Of a stretch of 64,000 bases of DNA, positions 26,608-34,706 are shown piece after piece (positions within the stretch are counted from its first letter, which is position 1; each line of letters begins with the position of its first letter). The position numbers and the translations under genes were made by a program. The stretch lies in NCBI GenBank assembly GCA_947650285.1, contig CANTFL010000144.1:434001-498000 (forward strand), written 5' to 3'. Source of the DNA: Hyaloperonospora brassicae. Its lineage: Eukaryota; Oomycota; Peronosporomycetes; Peronosporales; Peronosporaceae. The notes under the pieces are model-generated. The model was given only the letters and a program-made list of their open reading frames with translations, was not told the origin of the DNA and searched no databases.

Positions 26608-27309
26608 ATGTATGAGTGTCACGATGACTCATCAGGTGGCCATCGTGGCAAAGAAAAGACTTACCGCACGGTAAGTCGTGACTTTTACTGGCCACGCCAG
26701 TATCAGTTTGTCCGCAAGTACATACGTGCTTGCAATTTTTGTCAACGGTTGAAGCCTAGTCCTTCATCCCGTGCACCGTTACAACCTCTGCCGGTCCCGA
26801 CAGAGTGTTGGCAGTCCATTTCAATGGACTTCGTCTTCGGTTTTTCCGAAGACGCTCACAAGAATACTGGTATTCTTGTGTTTGTTGACCGATTCAGCAA
26901 GATGGTGCATCTTGCTGCCGTCCCTGAGTCGATCAAGGCCCAAGGTTGTGCTCGTGTCTTTCTAGACACGGTCTTTAGACTCCACGGTTTACCCCGTGAA
27001 CTCGTATCCGACCGTGATCCTCGGTTCACGGCGGCATTTTGGCAAACCGTGTTTCGCACATTGGGAACACGATTGAAGATGTCTACTTCTGACCATCCTG
27101 AAACAGATGGTCAGACGGAGCGTGCGAACCGTGTCCTCGAAGAGATCCTTCGAGGATACGTCCACTCGTTCCCGAGTTGGAGCGAATTTATACCCATGGT
27201 GGAAATCGCCATCAATAATTCGGTGCATGCTTCAACACAGCACACACCATTTTACGTGAATGGCCTACGCCATCCACGTGTGCCCGCCCTTTTAGAGTGT
27301 GACTCTTGA
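26608..27309 (+). CDS. pol: Integrase core, el1
   Basis: Domain within pol, translated as part of the polyprotein in an active copy. The N-terminal zinc-binding HHCC is complete (H and H in YECHDDSSGGH, C-x2-C in CNFC). The catalytic DDE residues are in SMDFVF, SDRDPRF and QTERAN. It inserts element cDNA into the genome. The frame is open from 26608 but ends in UGA at 27307-27309, where el3 has UGG. It is one frame away from RT, as in all three copies. Confidence 0.85.
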   Translation: MYECHDDSSGGHRGKEKTYRTVSRDFYWPRQYQFVRKYIRACNFCQRLKPSPSSRAPLQPLPVPTECWQSISMDFVFGFSEDAHKNTGILVFVDRFSKMVHLAAVPESIKAQGCARVFLDTVFRLHGLPRELVSDRDPRFTAAFWQTVFRTLGTRLKMSTSDHPETDGQTERANRVLEEILRGYVHSFPSWSEFIPMVEIAINNSVHASTQHTPFYVNGLRHPRVPALLECDS

Positions 27310-28538
27310 ATAAGGGGGGAGGGACTCGCTCGAGCAAAAACCGTTTTGGCTCTTGCTCATCACGTGTCGACGCTAACGTCGTCACGTATGATGCCGATGT
27401 CGATCAAGTCGACATCGATGAAGAAGATCACCTCAGAAATGGCGGCGACGCTATTACTGACTCGGATGATGATGACGATGCTGGTATATTCAGCATCGTC
27501 AACGATTATTCCAGCAAGGAAGAAGAAAACCTCGCTGAAGAAGAAAGCAATCTCTTATCAGTGCGCACGAAGCGCACTGCCAGACACAACAAAGAGTCAG
27601 CAGAGAACTTCCTGCTGACTCGAGAAGCGGTAGTCCGTTTCGTTCAGGACTCCATCGCAAATGCGGTGGACCGCCAGAAACGAAACGCAGACAAGAATGG
27701 AAGAGAAAATGTTCTTTTATTTAAAGTTAACGACCTAGTACTACTGTCTACGGTAAACTTACCTGGACATGCAGTCACTAGTGTCGGCAGTAGTAAACTA
27801 CTGCCGAAGTACATTGGGCCATTTCGAGTGTTGCATCGCAAGGGCAATGCATACACACTCGAATTACCACGTAAGACGCGCACGCATCCTACGTTTTACG
27901 TGGGGAGGCTCAGGCCGTACTGTCAGTACAAGCCTTCTTCTTCCGGTGAAGATAGCCCCCGCGTTCAAGTACATCCATCAAGTTCTTGCGTTCGCGCTCC
28001 AGACGATCCGTCTGGTCGCGCAGATATGATACCTCGGAACTTAACCGAGATATCTCCCCGCGAGCTGTCGCCAGCTCGCCGAAAAGGGAGCGGACATCCC
28101 GCTCGACCTGAAGCTACGCCGTGGCATAATCGGCGCGATCCCTCGCCCGATCAGCCTCGTGATCATTGCGGTTCTTCCGCACGGTATCAGTCAAAGCGTA
28201 GCGCCGGTCGCGCTCGTGCTTCAAGTCATTGCGCAATTCATCGATTGCGCGATCCATCTCGCAAGGGTCGAGATGGTGAGCAGAATCATCTGGAGGAGGT
28301 CTTTCCTCCTCCACCACATCCTTTGGTGGATTCTCACGGTGGTCAACGCTTTCTAGTGGAGCGGATCTTGAACCACCGTGACGATTTAGGATCAAGGACG
28401 AGCTACCTCGTCCAGTGGCGGGGGTATCCATCTTCTTGGAACAGCTGGGAACCTCGCTGCAAGGTGATGATGGATGTTGAAGGTCTCGTCCGCCAATATG
28501 ACGAGACTCATCCGATTGGTCCGAGGGACCATCGGTAA
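27310..28538 (+). CDS. pol: Pol C-terminus with chromodomain, el1
   Basis: About 409 codons. It opens with an acidic linker (runs of Asp/Glu/Ser near 27420-27545), then an integrase C-terminal-like segment ([20 protein letters not shown]), a low-complexity Pro/Arg/Ser linker, and a chromodomain at the end (QRFLVERIL...[17 protein letters not shown]). Chromodomains of gypsy elements direct integration to marked chromatin. A length change in a G run near 27315 puts it out of frame with integrase here; el3 has the two fused in frame. The last 425 bp also encode the antisense ORF on the other strand. Confidence 0.85.
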
Positions 28539-29514
28539 ACACGCGCTTTTGGCGCTTGTAGACGGATTGCAAGTTTGCAATCCCGTCACGCATCTCAGCC
28601 GAGATGTGTGCCCTTCCCCAGGGCGAATCGAGGGAATACACATCCCTTTGCGCACGTTGCGAGTTGTCAGCGCAACTCGCACAAGGGTATCCCCACCTGA
28701 GGCATGGAATACCGGCCTCACTAGACAAACATTGCAACCGGTACCTTGCACCGGTTGGCGTTCGCATTTCGAACCTGAGGCGTGTCGCCTCAAGTTTCTT
28801 AAGCCACCCTTCTCGTCCAAAATTCTTTACGTTTTGGACGAACGCATTCCACGCAGCCAAAAGCGAGGCTTTGTCACGCTTTTTATTGCTGTCGTACCAT
28901 CGATGTTTAAGGAAGACATCGAGATAAAAGTCTTCTATAGCGCGAAAGTTGCTCGCGCTGGGAGTCAAGCCGCGAAGCTCAGTCGCATCGAATAAGGGTA
29001 TTCGATGGTGTTGGCTTGTCTCGTGAGACAAGCTATTGATGAGCCGTTTAGGCAAACGCCACGGCTTCAGCTCATCACGCTTCACGGTGGTACCCTTGTC
29101 GGTATTACGGTTGTCAGTATGACGATGGATTGCACCATCGTCAAGTCGCTCGTGCGAAGGAGCACGAGCTGATCTCGGTGATGAGCAAACATACTCATCA
29201 TCAGATTCGTCATCACTGCCGAACAGACTGTGTTGAAACTCACGAGTCCTTTCGTTCGGCAGTGGCCTTGGCGAACACTGAGGCGTCGCCGGTGATCGAT
29301 ACGCTTCTGCAGCATTGCCCGAGTTAGACACGTCTGACTCGCCAGAGTAGATGACCTCAATGTCGGGATTACCATGCGCACGCGGTGCTGTACCACGTGC
29401 ACCTGCAGCACCTCTTGCTGCAGGCGAAGAACGAGCAGCAGACGACGAATAGTCTGCCGCAGAAGCTGGCACAGGCACATACTCTGTGTGCCTTGAGTCA
29501 CCCCGCATATACAT
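28114..29514 (-). CDS. Antisense ORF (aORF), family A, el1 copy
   Basis: 466 codons on the opposite strand, starting 135 bp inside the 3' LTR and reading back into pol. Visible parts: a Ser/Ala/Pro-rich N-terminus; a SUMO-interaction-like patch (DIEVIYSGESD, residues 51-61); acidic Asp/Ser patches (about 98-112); a conserved block at about 146-325 with a possible zinc site (Cys 262, 271, 278, 281); and a C-terminus becoming charged and helical. A UAG ends it where el2 reads CAG and continues as coiled coil. I do not recognise the family. The 1.1 kb between the pol stop and the 3' LTR has no sense ORF of note. Expression, perhaps from the LTR, is inference. Confidence 0.65.
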   Translation of the reverse strand: MYMRGDSRHTEYVPVPASAADYSSSAARSSPAARGAAGARGTAPRAHGNPDIEVIYSGESDVSNSGNAAEAYRSPATPQCSPRPLPNERTREFQHSLFGSDDESDDEYVCSSPRSARAPSHERLDDGAIHRHTDNRNTDKGTTVKRDELKPWRLPKRLINSLSHETSQHHRIPLFDATELRGLTPSASNFRAIEDFYLDVFLKHRWYDSNKKRDKASLLAAWNAFVQNVKNFGREGWLKKLEATRLRFEMRTPTGARYRLQCLSSEAGIPCLRWGYPCASCADNSQRAQRDVYSLDSPWGRAHISAEMRDGIANLQSVYKRQKRVFTDGPSDQSDESRHIGGRDLQHPSSPCSEVPSCSKKMDTPATGRGSSSLILNRHGGSRSAPLESVDHRENPPKDVVEEERPPPDDSAHHLDPCEMDRAIDELRNDLKHERDRRYALTDTVRKNRNDHEADRARDRADYATA

Positions 29515-29635
29515 GTTAACTATTCGAGTTCAGGTTAAGTTATGAACGGAACGGACCCAACAAGTGCTCCCTGTCCCAATGACGCCAAACGGGTGGCCGC
29601 CATAATTTTCGATGGTCACACAGTGACTATCAGTT

Positions 29636-29648
29636 AAGGAGGGGGTGA
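29636..29648 (+). other. Polypurine tract, el1
   Basis: AAGGAGGGGGTGA directly before the 3' LTR, the plus-strand priming site expected for an LTR element. Confidence 0.7.
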
Positions 29649-30040
29649 TGTAACGGGGCAGCCCGCTACATGGAAATGTCACTTTAAAGAAAGTGACAAT
29701 AAAGAATATGAAGTTGGATATTCGTTCAACATTATCACCGATAGTGGTTATATTGGTGAGGCAACCAAAGGGTCTGCTCATTGGTTGATATCGTGATGAT
29801 ATCAACCCACCAATCGCCGCAGGACGCGCGCGATGAGTGGTGACGAGACGTCACCATACACTCAGTTATATTAGCATAATTAAGTTAAGTCAAACAGAGA
29901 GACAGTAGCTAAAAGACTTAATTATATTAATATAACAGTTTTACTTTTCCCTTATCTACGCTTCCTCGTTTGCCTCGTGTACGTCTGTCGGGGCACCCAA
30001 ACCCTTGCGTTAAGTTCACGCAAGGGTGCGCCCCGTTACA
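29649..30040 (+). repeat. 3' LTR of el1
   Basis: 392 bp, TG...CA ends. It differs from the 5' LTR of the same element at many positions, especially in the stretch after CAACA(A/T)TATCACC, and the following bases (ATAAA) do not repeat the left flank. Confidence 0.92.
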
Positions 30041-30300
30041 ATAAAGGCTTGACTGTCTGGTGCCAGGAAAAGACTGATCGTAATACATGTTAACAACAAT
30101 ATGTATTAGGCTATGCCAGACTTAATCCCTAGCTACATCTAATCTGGTATATGCATCTCGAGTAGCGTATACAGATCTTCGCCTACACTTCGCCTGATCA
30201 TGAACGCTGTCCACGCGCTCGTCTAAAAAGCCTACGGAAGTGAGTCGCTACTTCCTTCAAACCGGCGTCAAGTCGTAGGTAGCGGTAGGGATGAGCAGAA
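30041..30300. other. 3' flank of the effector gene
   Basis: 260 bp between the el1 LTR and the effector stop codon. I see no gene. The effector transcript should end here; no clear polyadenylation signal was identified. Confidence 0.5.
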
Positions 30301-31218
30301 TCAGGTGGACGTTGCCAATGGCGAGCCATCGCCGACGTCTGATCTCATGCGACGTACATATTCGTCACCGAAGTTCTCCTTAGCGATCTGCAACACAAAG
30401 TCGTGTATCTTCCTTTCGCCAATAGTCCGGCTATCTTTAGGTTTGTGATCAAGGGCATCCAGGACTGTATCGAAGAGAAAGTACAAGCCTGCTTCACGAT
30501 GTTTATGTACCTCCTCGTCAACAAGCGTTTTGAAGTTCTGGTAACCATTGTTTTCGGCAACTAGGTCTTCAAAAAATTTGATCGGTCCTTGTCCCCCATG
30601 CACGGCAGTGTAAAAGGCCATCCGTACACCTGTAGATGGTATTCCCTCATCATCAACGCGCTGGGAAAATGAGCGTTTCTTCAGACCCAGATTCTTAGTC
30701 AATTGAGCTTTAGTCAGTCCGCTTTCGAACCAGTTCTTCATCAGCACCCCTAGAGCCTCGGCAAAATAATGTTGACGACGGTCATTTGAATGTCGCTGCA
30801 TGTCATATAGCGCTCGTGCCAGCTGAACTTCGTCTACATTCATCTGAACAAGTCGCTTGACAAGATCATCTGGCTCAAGCGTTCGTGTCACCCGCAACAT
30901 CGCGTCTGTCATCACGAACTCTGTTGTCAACTCCGTCTGCGCATTTATAATCTTCTTGATAGCACCAGCAACTTTTTCCACCTTTCCTGACGACTTTAAT
31001 GATCTTGTAGCCGACTCGAGAAGTTTTGCAGCCTCGTTTGCTTCGAATCCTTGATCCCTTAACAACCTGCTCGGGGGAGAGTCCACGCCAGCGGCGGTCG
31101 GAGGAACAACAGCTGGGTCTTGGTGTGCGATCCTCGATGTTTCCGCAGCATCGGAGGCGCCGTCGAGGCGCGGCAGGACAGCGGACGAAGCCACAAGCGC
31201 AAAGGCGAAGACACGCAT
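30301..31218 (-). CDS. Secreted RxLR-type effector protein
   Basis: 305 residues, one exon. I start at 31218 rather than the further upstream in-frame ATG (31431), because from here the protein begins with a good signal peptide (MRVFAFALVASSAVL, cleavage probably near residue 20-24). RLLR stands at 51-54, the usual distance for the RxLR motif that marks oomycete effectors sent into plant cells; no EER motif follows. Residues 155-180 (LGVLMKNWFESGLTKAQLTKNLGL region) fit the W-motif helix pattern L..(N)W..(S)G.T...L...L.L of WY-fold effectors, and the rest is predicted helical, without cysteines. It lies 260 bp from the el1 LTR and about 315 bp from a tandem repeat, in gene-sparse DNA typical of effectors. 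The host target is unknown. Confidence 0.85.
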   Translation of the reverse strand: MRVFAFALVASSAVLPRLDGASDAAETSRIAHQDPAVVPPTAAGVDSPPSRLLRDQGFEANEAAKLLESATRSLKSSGKVEKVAGAIKKIINAQTELTTEFVMTDAMLRVTRTLEPDDLVKRLVQMNVDEVQLARALYDMQRHSNDRRQHYFAEALGVLMKNWFESGLTKAQLTKNLGLKKRSFSQRVDDEGIPSTGVRMAFYTAVHGGQGPIKFFEDLVAENNGYQNFKTLVDEEVHKHREAGLYFLFDTVLDALDHKPKDSRTIGERKIHDFVLQIAKENFGDEYVRRMRSDVGDGSPLATST

Positions 31219-31254
31219 GTTTAGGGGGATTGTGGATGGCGCGGTGAGATTGCG

Positions 31255-31266
31255 AAGTGATTGAGT
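31255..31266 (-). promoter_or_regulatory. Possible oomycete initiator of the effector gene
   Basis: On the minus strand ACTCAATCACTT lies 37-48 nt upstream of the effector ATG. It is close to the oomycete initiator core (YTCANTYY), with one mismatch. The position fits, the match is imperfect. Confidence 0.3.
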
Positions 31267-31533
31267 AGTGGAGACAAGAGCTCGCTTGCTTACCTGACCC
31301 GAAATTGTAAAGAGCCGTATCGAGGGGATCACAAAATTTAATGGTGTGCATTCTCCTTGTATCCGTTCGATTGTGACTGCAGTGCTGCTTTGTACGTGGT
31401 ACAACTCCATTTTGCTGGCTCTCAATCTCAAAGATGTAAGTTTACTAAAAAGAGTCGTCCATCATTGTCAATCCTTCTAGCCAGTATATTCTGATACACA
31501 CGCTCCGGCTCTTGCGAGCAAAACGTTCTGCAA

Positions 31534-32355
31534 GAAACTGCTCTGGATCCTGATGTGACTGGATACAGGATCAGTTGCACTCAAAGCCAGCCGGCACATA
31601 AACGGCCAGCATATCTCGCGTGCGAGCCAGTGAACAAGCCCTGACGTGCGCGATCCAGCTCCTACCATAAGCCCAGTCGCTCGTTGTCGTAGACTGTGCA
31701 TACTACGTGGCCCATTGTAGAAGTCGCGACGCATTAGGCATCGATCACACGTGCTGGTAGAAACACACAAGCTCGGACTTGGTTGCACTGGGTATTCTTT
31801 TATGGAGCGACTGTCATTTGCTAAACCAGAAGGAGCGGTGCGATGGCGCTCGTTTTAAGGGGGTGCGACCAGCTTGTGGTGAGAAACTGCTCTATATCCT
31901 GATGTGACTGGATACAGGATCAGTTGCACTCAAAGCCAGCCGGCACATAAACGGCCAGCATATCTCGCGTGCGAGCCAGTGAACAAGCCCTGACGTGCGC
32001 GATCCAGCTCCTACCATAAGCCCAGTCGCTCGTTGTCGTAGACTGTGCATACTACGTGGCCCATTGTAGAAGTCGCGACGCATTAGGCATCGATCACACG
32101 TGCTGGTAGAAACACACAAGCTCGGACTTGGTTGCACTGGGCATCTTGTATGGAGCGACTGCCATTTGCTAAACCAGAAGGAGCGGTGCGATGGCGCTCG
32201 TTTTACGGGGGTGCGACCAGCTTGTGGTGAGAAACTGCTCTATATCCTAATGTGACTGGATACAGGATCAGTTGCACTCAAAGCCAGCCGGCACATATAC
32301 GGCCAGCATATCTCGCGTGCGAGCCAGTGAACATGCTCTGACGTTCGCGATCCAC
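31534..32355. repeat. 348-bp tandem repeat, about 2.4 copies
   Basis: Units begin at 31534, 31883 and 32231 (each starting GAAACTGCTCT). The first two are full length and nearly identical. The third stops near 32355. The array starts about 315 bp upstream of the effector start codon. A minus-strand ORF of about 81-103 codons recurs in each unit but has no recognised domain, so I treat it as part of the repeat. Confidence 0.9.
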
Positions 32356-33113
32356 GCAACGTGATGATCATCGCAGACAGGAAGGGCCATGTGGGTTCAG
32401 AAGACGGTGAATCGTTTAAAACACCAGTGTTCGCCTAAAAAAACACCGTTGCGATAAGGCTATCCATTACCTTGTTTTATATACATACAAAAGGGTAGAG
32501 AAAATACCGCTTTCGATTGAACTTCGCTAGAAACGTTTCTAAGATAAGGCGGACACTCCGCATTTTAAACGGACTGCAGTCCCAATTTGTTGATAGCCTG
32601 CTCAGGGCCTAGCCCTTGCACACGCTCAGCAATCGCTGCACGTGCATACCGTCACGTCGACTGTGTCACGGTGCATTCATCGATATTGCTCCTGTACTTC
32701 TCATTCTCGGTCGTCCCTCCCGCCGTCTTCAAAGATCGCCACCAATCATCTGGGTATACAATAGTAGTAAACGGGGGACGGGCTGTTGCAGTCGGTGGAG
32801 TCATAGCCAAAGACATGCGAGAAAGATAGAAAAATTGTGCTTTTCAGATGTGGCTGATGACTGAGTGACTAACTAACTAAACCACATTTTGTTGTGTAAA
32901 TTGCTTTTGCTGGTATGTTTCTATGTATCGTTTTTATTGATGTTGAGCAAACCCACGCTGGTGTCGCGTTCTGGGAGTGTAACAACTCTTTTGCTGGTAC
33001 AAACTTTGTTACTACTAGTAGAGGTTAAAAACGTGGGTGTGCGTAAAGAAAAATGAGGTACGAGAACTGACAGCTGGTTAATAATGTTGTGGCGATGGTT
33101 GCAGGGGGCCTGG

Positions 33114-33251
33114 AGCGATAATGGTCATTATGATTCACTTAATGCTAAGGTTTTTAAACGTGTCGATGCGACTTACGGTGTCCGCGATCAACCTGACGCT
33201 GCTTGCTTCTTGTATTGGCACAATGCACTAGGTCCTTGCGATGTCGTGTGA
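33114..33251 (+). CDS. Conserved small exon-like ORF in TE-B
   Basis: About 45 codons beginning WSDNGHYDSLNAKVF and ending in UGA after GPCDVV. The stretch before it ends in CAG after a T/G-rich run, like a 3' splice site. The inverted copy in TE-A (43740-43910) is almost identical here, while other parts of TE-A and TE-B have drifted more, which hints at coding constraint. I do not recognise the protein. It may be part of a spliced transposon gene or a captured host exon. Confidence 0.35.
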   Translation, partial: SDNGHYDSLNAKVFKRVDATYGVRDQPDAACFLYWHNALGPCDVV

Positions 33252-33683
33252 AATACATACCATCGATATTGGAGCTAAATGATCTGTGTTGTTGAGGAGA
33301 CTGCAGTATATGGCACCGGTCTACTTGAATTCACGCTGGCACAAGCCGTCCTATTTCCCATCGGCGTTTATTGCAGTATTATAACATGGTTATACTTGTT
33401 CTCCTCTCGAGAAAGTAATAGCAGGTTGGTAATGCTGCTGCTGACAGTTTTTGTGCAACACGGCTAACTAGCGTCGCGTGTGTGTTTTAGATTTAATATG
33501 GCACGACCGATCACACCATATAAAAAATGGCGTGGGTTGGTCTACTTTCTGATTGCACGAGATATCTTTTGCGCAAAGCCATCGTTGGATTAATTTTTGT
33601 TGACTCCCATAGGTGATGCCGAGGAGATATGTCCTCGCCGACGAAATGCTAAGGAAAGCGTCAATAGTCCATATTAATAACTA

Positions 33684-33913
33684 ATGAATGTGTATAAATG
33701 CAAATGCTGTTGGACATACCGCCACCATCTTACCTTTCGCTCTCAAACGCGACGACGCAGCCAATCCCGCCGATGCAAAGACTGTCTCGTCCAAGGCCGC
33801 TTATGTTTCAACAACAGCAAGCTCCACCGGTTCAAAAATCGTCGCTGCAGATGTTGCCGTCACGCCCTTGGCTTGTACCTGCGCCGTTGCAGGAGCTGTC
33901 GTCTCGCAAGTGA
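33684..33913 (+). pseudogene. Pro/Gln-rich ORF fragment of TE-B
   Basis: The frame starting at 33698 reads Pro/Ser/Gln-rich text (PPPSYLSLSNATTQPIPP). It matches the C-terminal half of the zinc-knuckle ORF of TE-A (42838-43200). TE-B lacks about 230 bp that carry the zinc knuckle in TE-A, so this copy is truncated. Confidence 0.45.
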
Positions 33914-33932
33914 AGACTTCAGTCCGTTTAAG

Positions 33933-34253
33933 AGAGAGAGCAAAACAGACTGTCTATTATACGAAATTATGGTGTACAAGACGTCTGGAAAGACCAAAGC
34001 CAGGATAGCAACGCCGGTGTAGAATGATCCGGTGGTTGGACGAGTCTCATCGCTGTGTGCGGTGCTCTAGATGGGGCCATGGTGAGCAGCCCGATGCATT
34101 GCATTAGACGAGTTCCAGCCACCTGGGTGTGTAGCTTCCTACACTCCCGCATCGCTAGTGCGTGTAATTGCCGAAAACTCTGAACAATGTATTCGTACAT
34201 ACACCCCGCCAAAGTGACAAAAAGACCTTCGTGAGCGACCCGGTCGCACTGAA
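33933..34253. other. TE-B interior not shared with TE-A, left of el2
   Basis: Continues on the far side of el2 at 42246-42553. It holds a 106-codon minus ORF (33967-34287) that runs into the LTR and has no recognised domain. No other feature seen. Confidence 0.45.
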
Positions 34254-34646
34254 TGTAACGGGGCAGCCCGTTACATGAAATTGTCACTTTTAGGAAAGTG
34301 ACAATAAAGAATATAAAGATGGATATTCTTTAAAACAATATCACCAAAGTGGTGATATCGAAGGGTCGACCAAAGGGGTCTGTTCATTGGTTGATATCGT
34401 GATGATATCAACCCACCAATCGCCGCAAGACGCGCGCAATGAGTGGTGACGAGACGTCACCATAAATGCAGTTATATTAGTATAATTGAATTAAGTCAAA
34501 CGAAGAGACAGTAGTTTAAAGACTTAATTATATTAATATAACAGTTTTACTTTTCCCTTATCTACGCTTCCTCGTTTGCCTCGTGTACGTCTGTAGGGGC
34601 ACCCTAACCCTTGCGTTAAGTTCACGCAAGGGTGTGCCCCGTTACA
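34254..34646 (+). repeat. 5' LTR of el2
   Basis: 393 bp, TGTAACGGGG...CCCCGTTACA. The first 22 bases form a 9-bp hairpin with a 4-nt loop. Further hairpins: TTGTCACTTTT / AAAGTGACAA, TTGATATC / GATATCAA, ACCCTTGCG / CGCAAGGGT. Confidence 0.95.
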
Positions 34647-34648
34647 CC

Positions 34649-34666
34649 TGGTAGCACTTTGTAGTC
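34649..34666 (+). promoter_or_regulatory. Primer-binding site of el2
   Basis: TGGTAGCACTTTGTAGTC, two bases after the LTR, identical to el1. Confidence 0.7.
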
Positions 34667-34682
34667 CTTCCGAGGACCACAA

Positions 34683-34706
34683 CATCCAACATGAACATGT
34701 TGGATG
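34683..34706 (+). other. Hairpin over the gag start codon
   Basis: CATCCAACAT (34683-34692), loop GAAC, ATGTTGGATG (34697-34706). The gag ATG (34691-34693) begins in the 5' arm and a second ATG, codon 3, opens the 3' arm. Identical in el1 and el3. Confidence 0.85.

Larger units (their letters stand above)
22061..30040 (+). mobile_element. Ty3/gypsy LTR retrotransposon, family A copy el1
   Basis: About 8 kb between two LTRs of 391-392 bp that begin TGTAACGGG and end CCCCGTTACA. Order: PBS, gag, protease, RT-RNase H, integrase, chromodomain, then an antisense ORF, polypurine tract and 3' LTR. Defects include a UAG in gag (23111-23113), a 1-nt loss near 23517, CAA to TAA at 24264-24266, and a frameshift near 26475. 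The long RT ORF survives. The flanks differ (TTGAA left, ATAAA right) and the two LTRs differ at many sites, so this copy may be a recombinant of two insertions. Confidence 0.93.
32409..33932 (+). mobile_element. TE-B, left segment of a TIR DNA transposon
   Basis: Starts with a TIR of about 150 bp (GAATCGTTT, then ACACCAGTGTTCGCC, through AAACGTTTCTAAGATAAG at about 32555). Its mate is at 42554-42714, so the whole unit runs 32409-42714 with el2 nested in it. The interior matches TE-A (42715-44599) in inverted orientation up to 33932. The superfamily was not recognised and no transposase is visible. Confidence 0.7.

Noticed and set aside
28114..29514. Antisense ORF as a mere shadow of pol
   Set aside because: It extends about 1 kb past the pol stop, recurs in three copies and, by position and phase, in a divergent family. 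Kept as a feature.
22056..30045. Target-site duplication for el1
   Set aside because: TTGAA and ATAAA do not match at any offset I tried.
30976..31035. EER motif after the RLLR
   Set aside because: Only scattered acidic residues (DQGFEANEAAK) follow; no EER-like triplet at the usual distance.
31219..31431. Upstream in-frame extension of the effector
   Set aside because: It would bury the signal peptide at residue 72; the ATG at 31218 gives the standard effector layout.
31477..32137. Paired 103- and 81-codon minus ORFs as genes
   Set aside because: They are the same reading in two units of the 348-bp tandem repeat, with no domain or start context; treated as repeat sequence.
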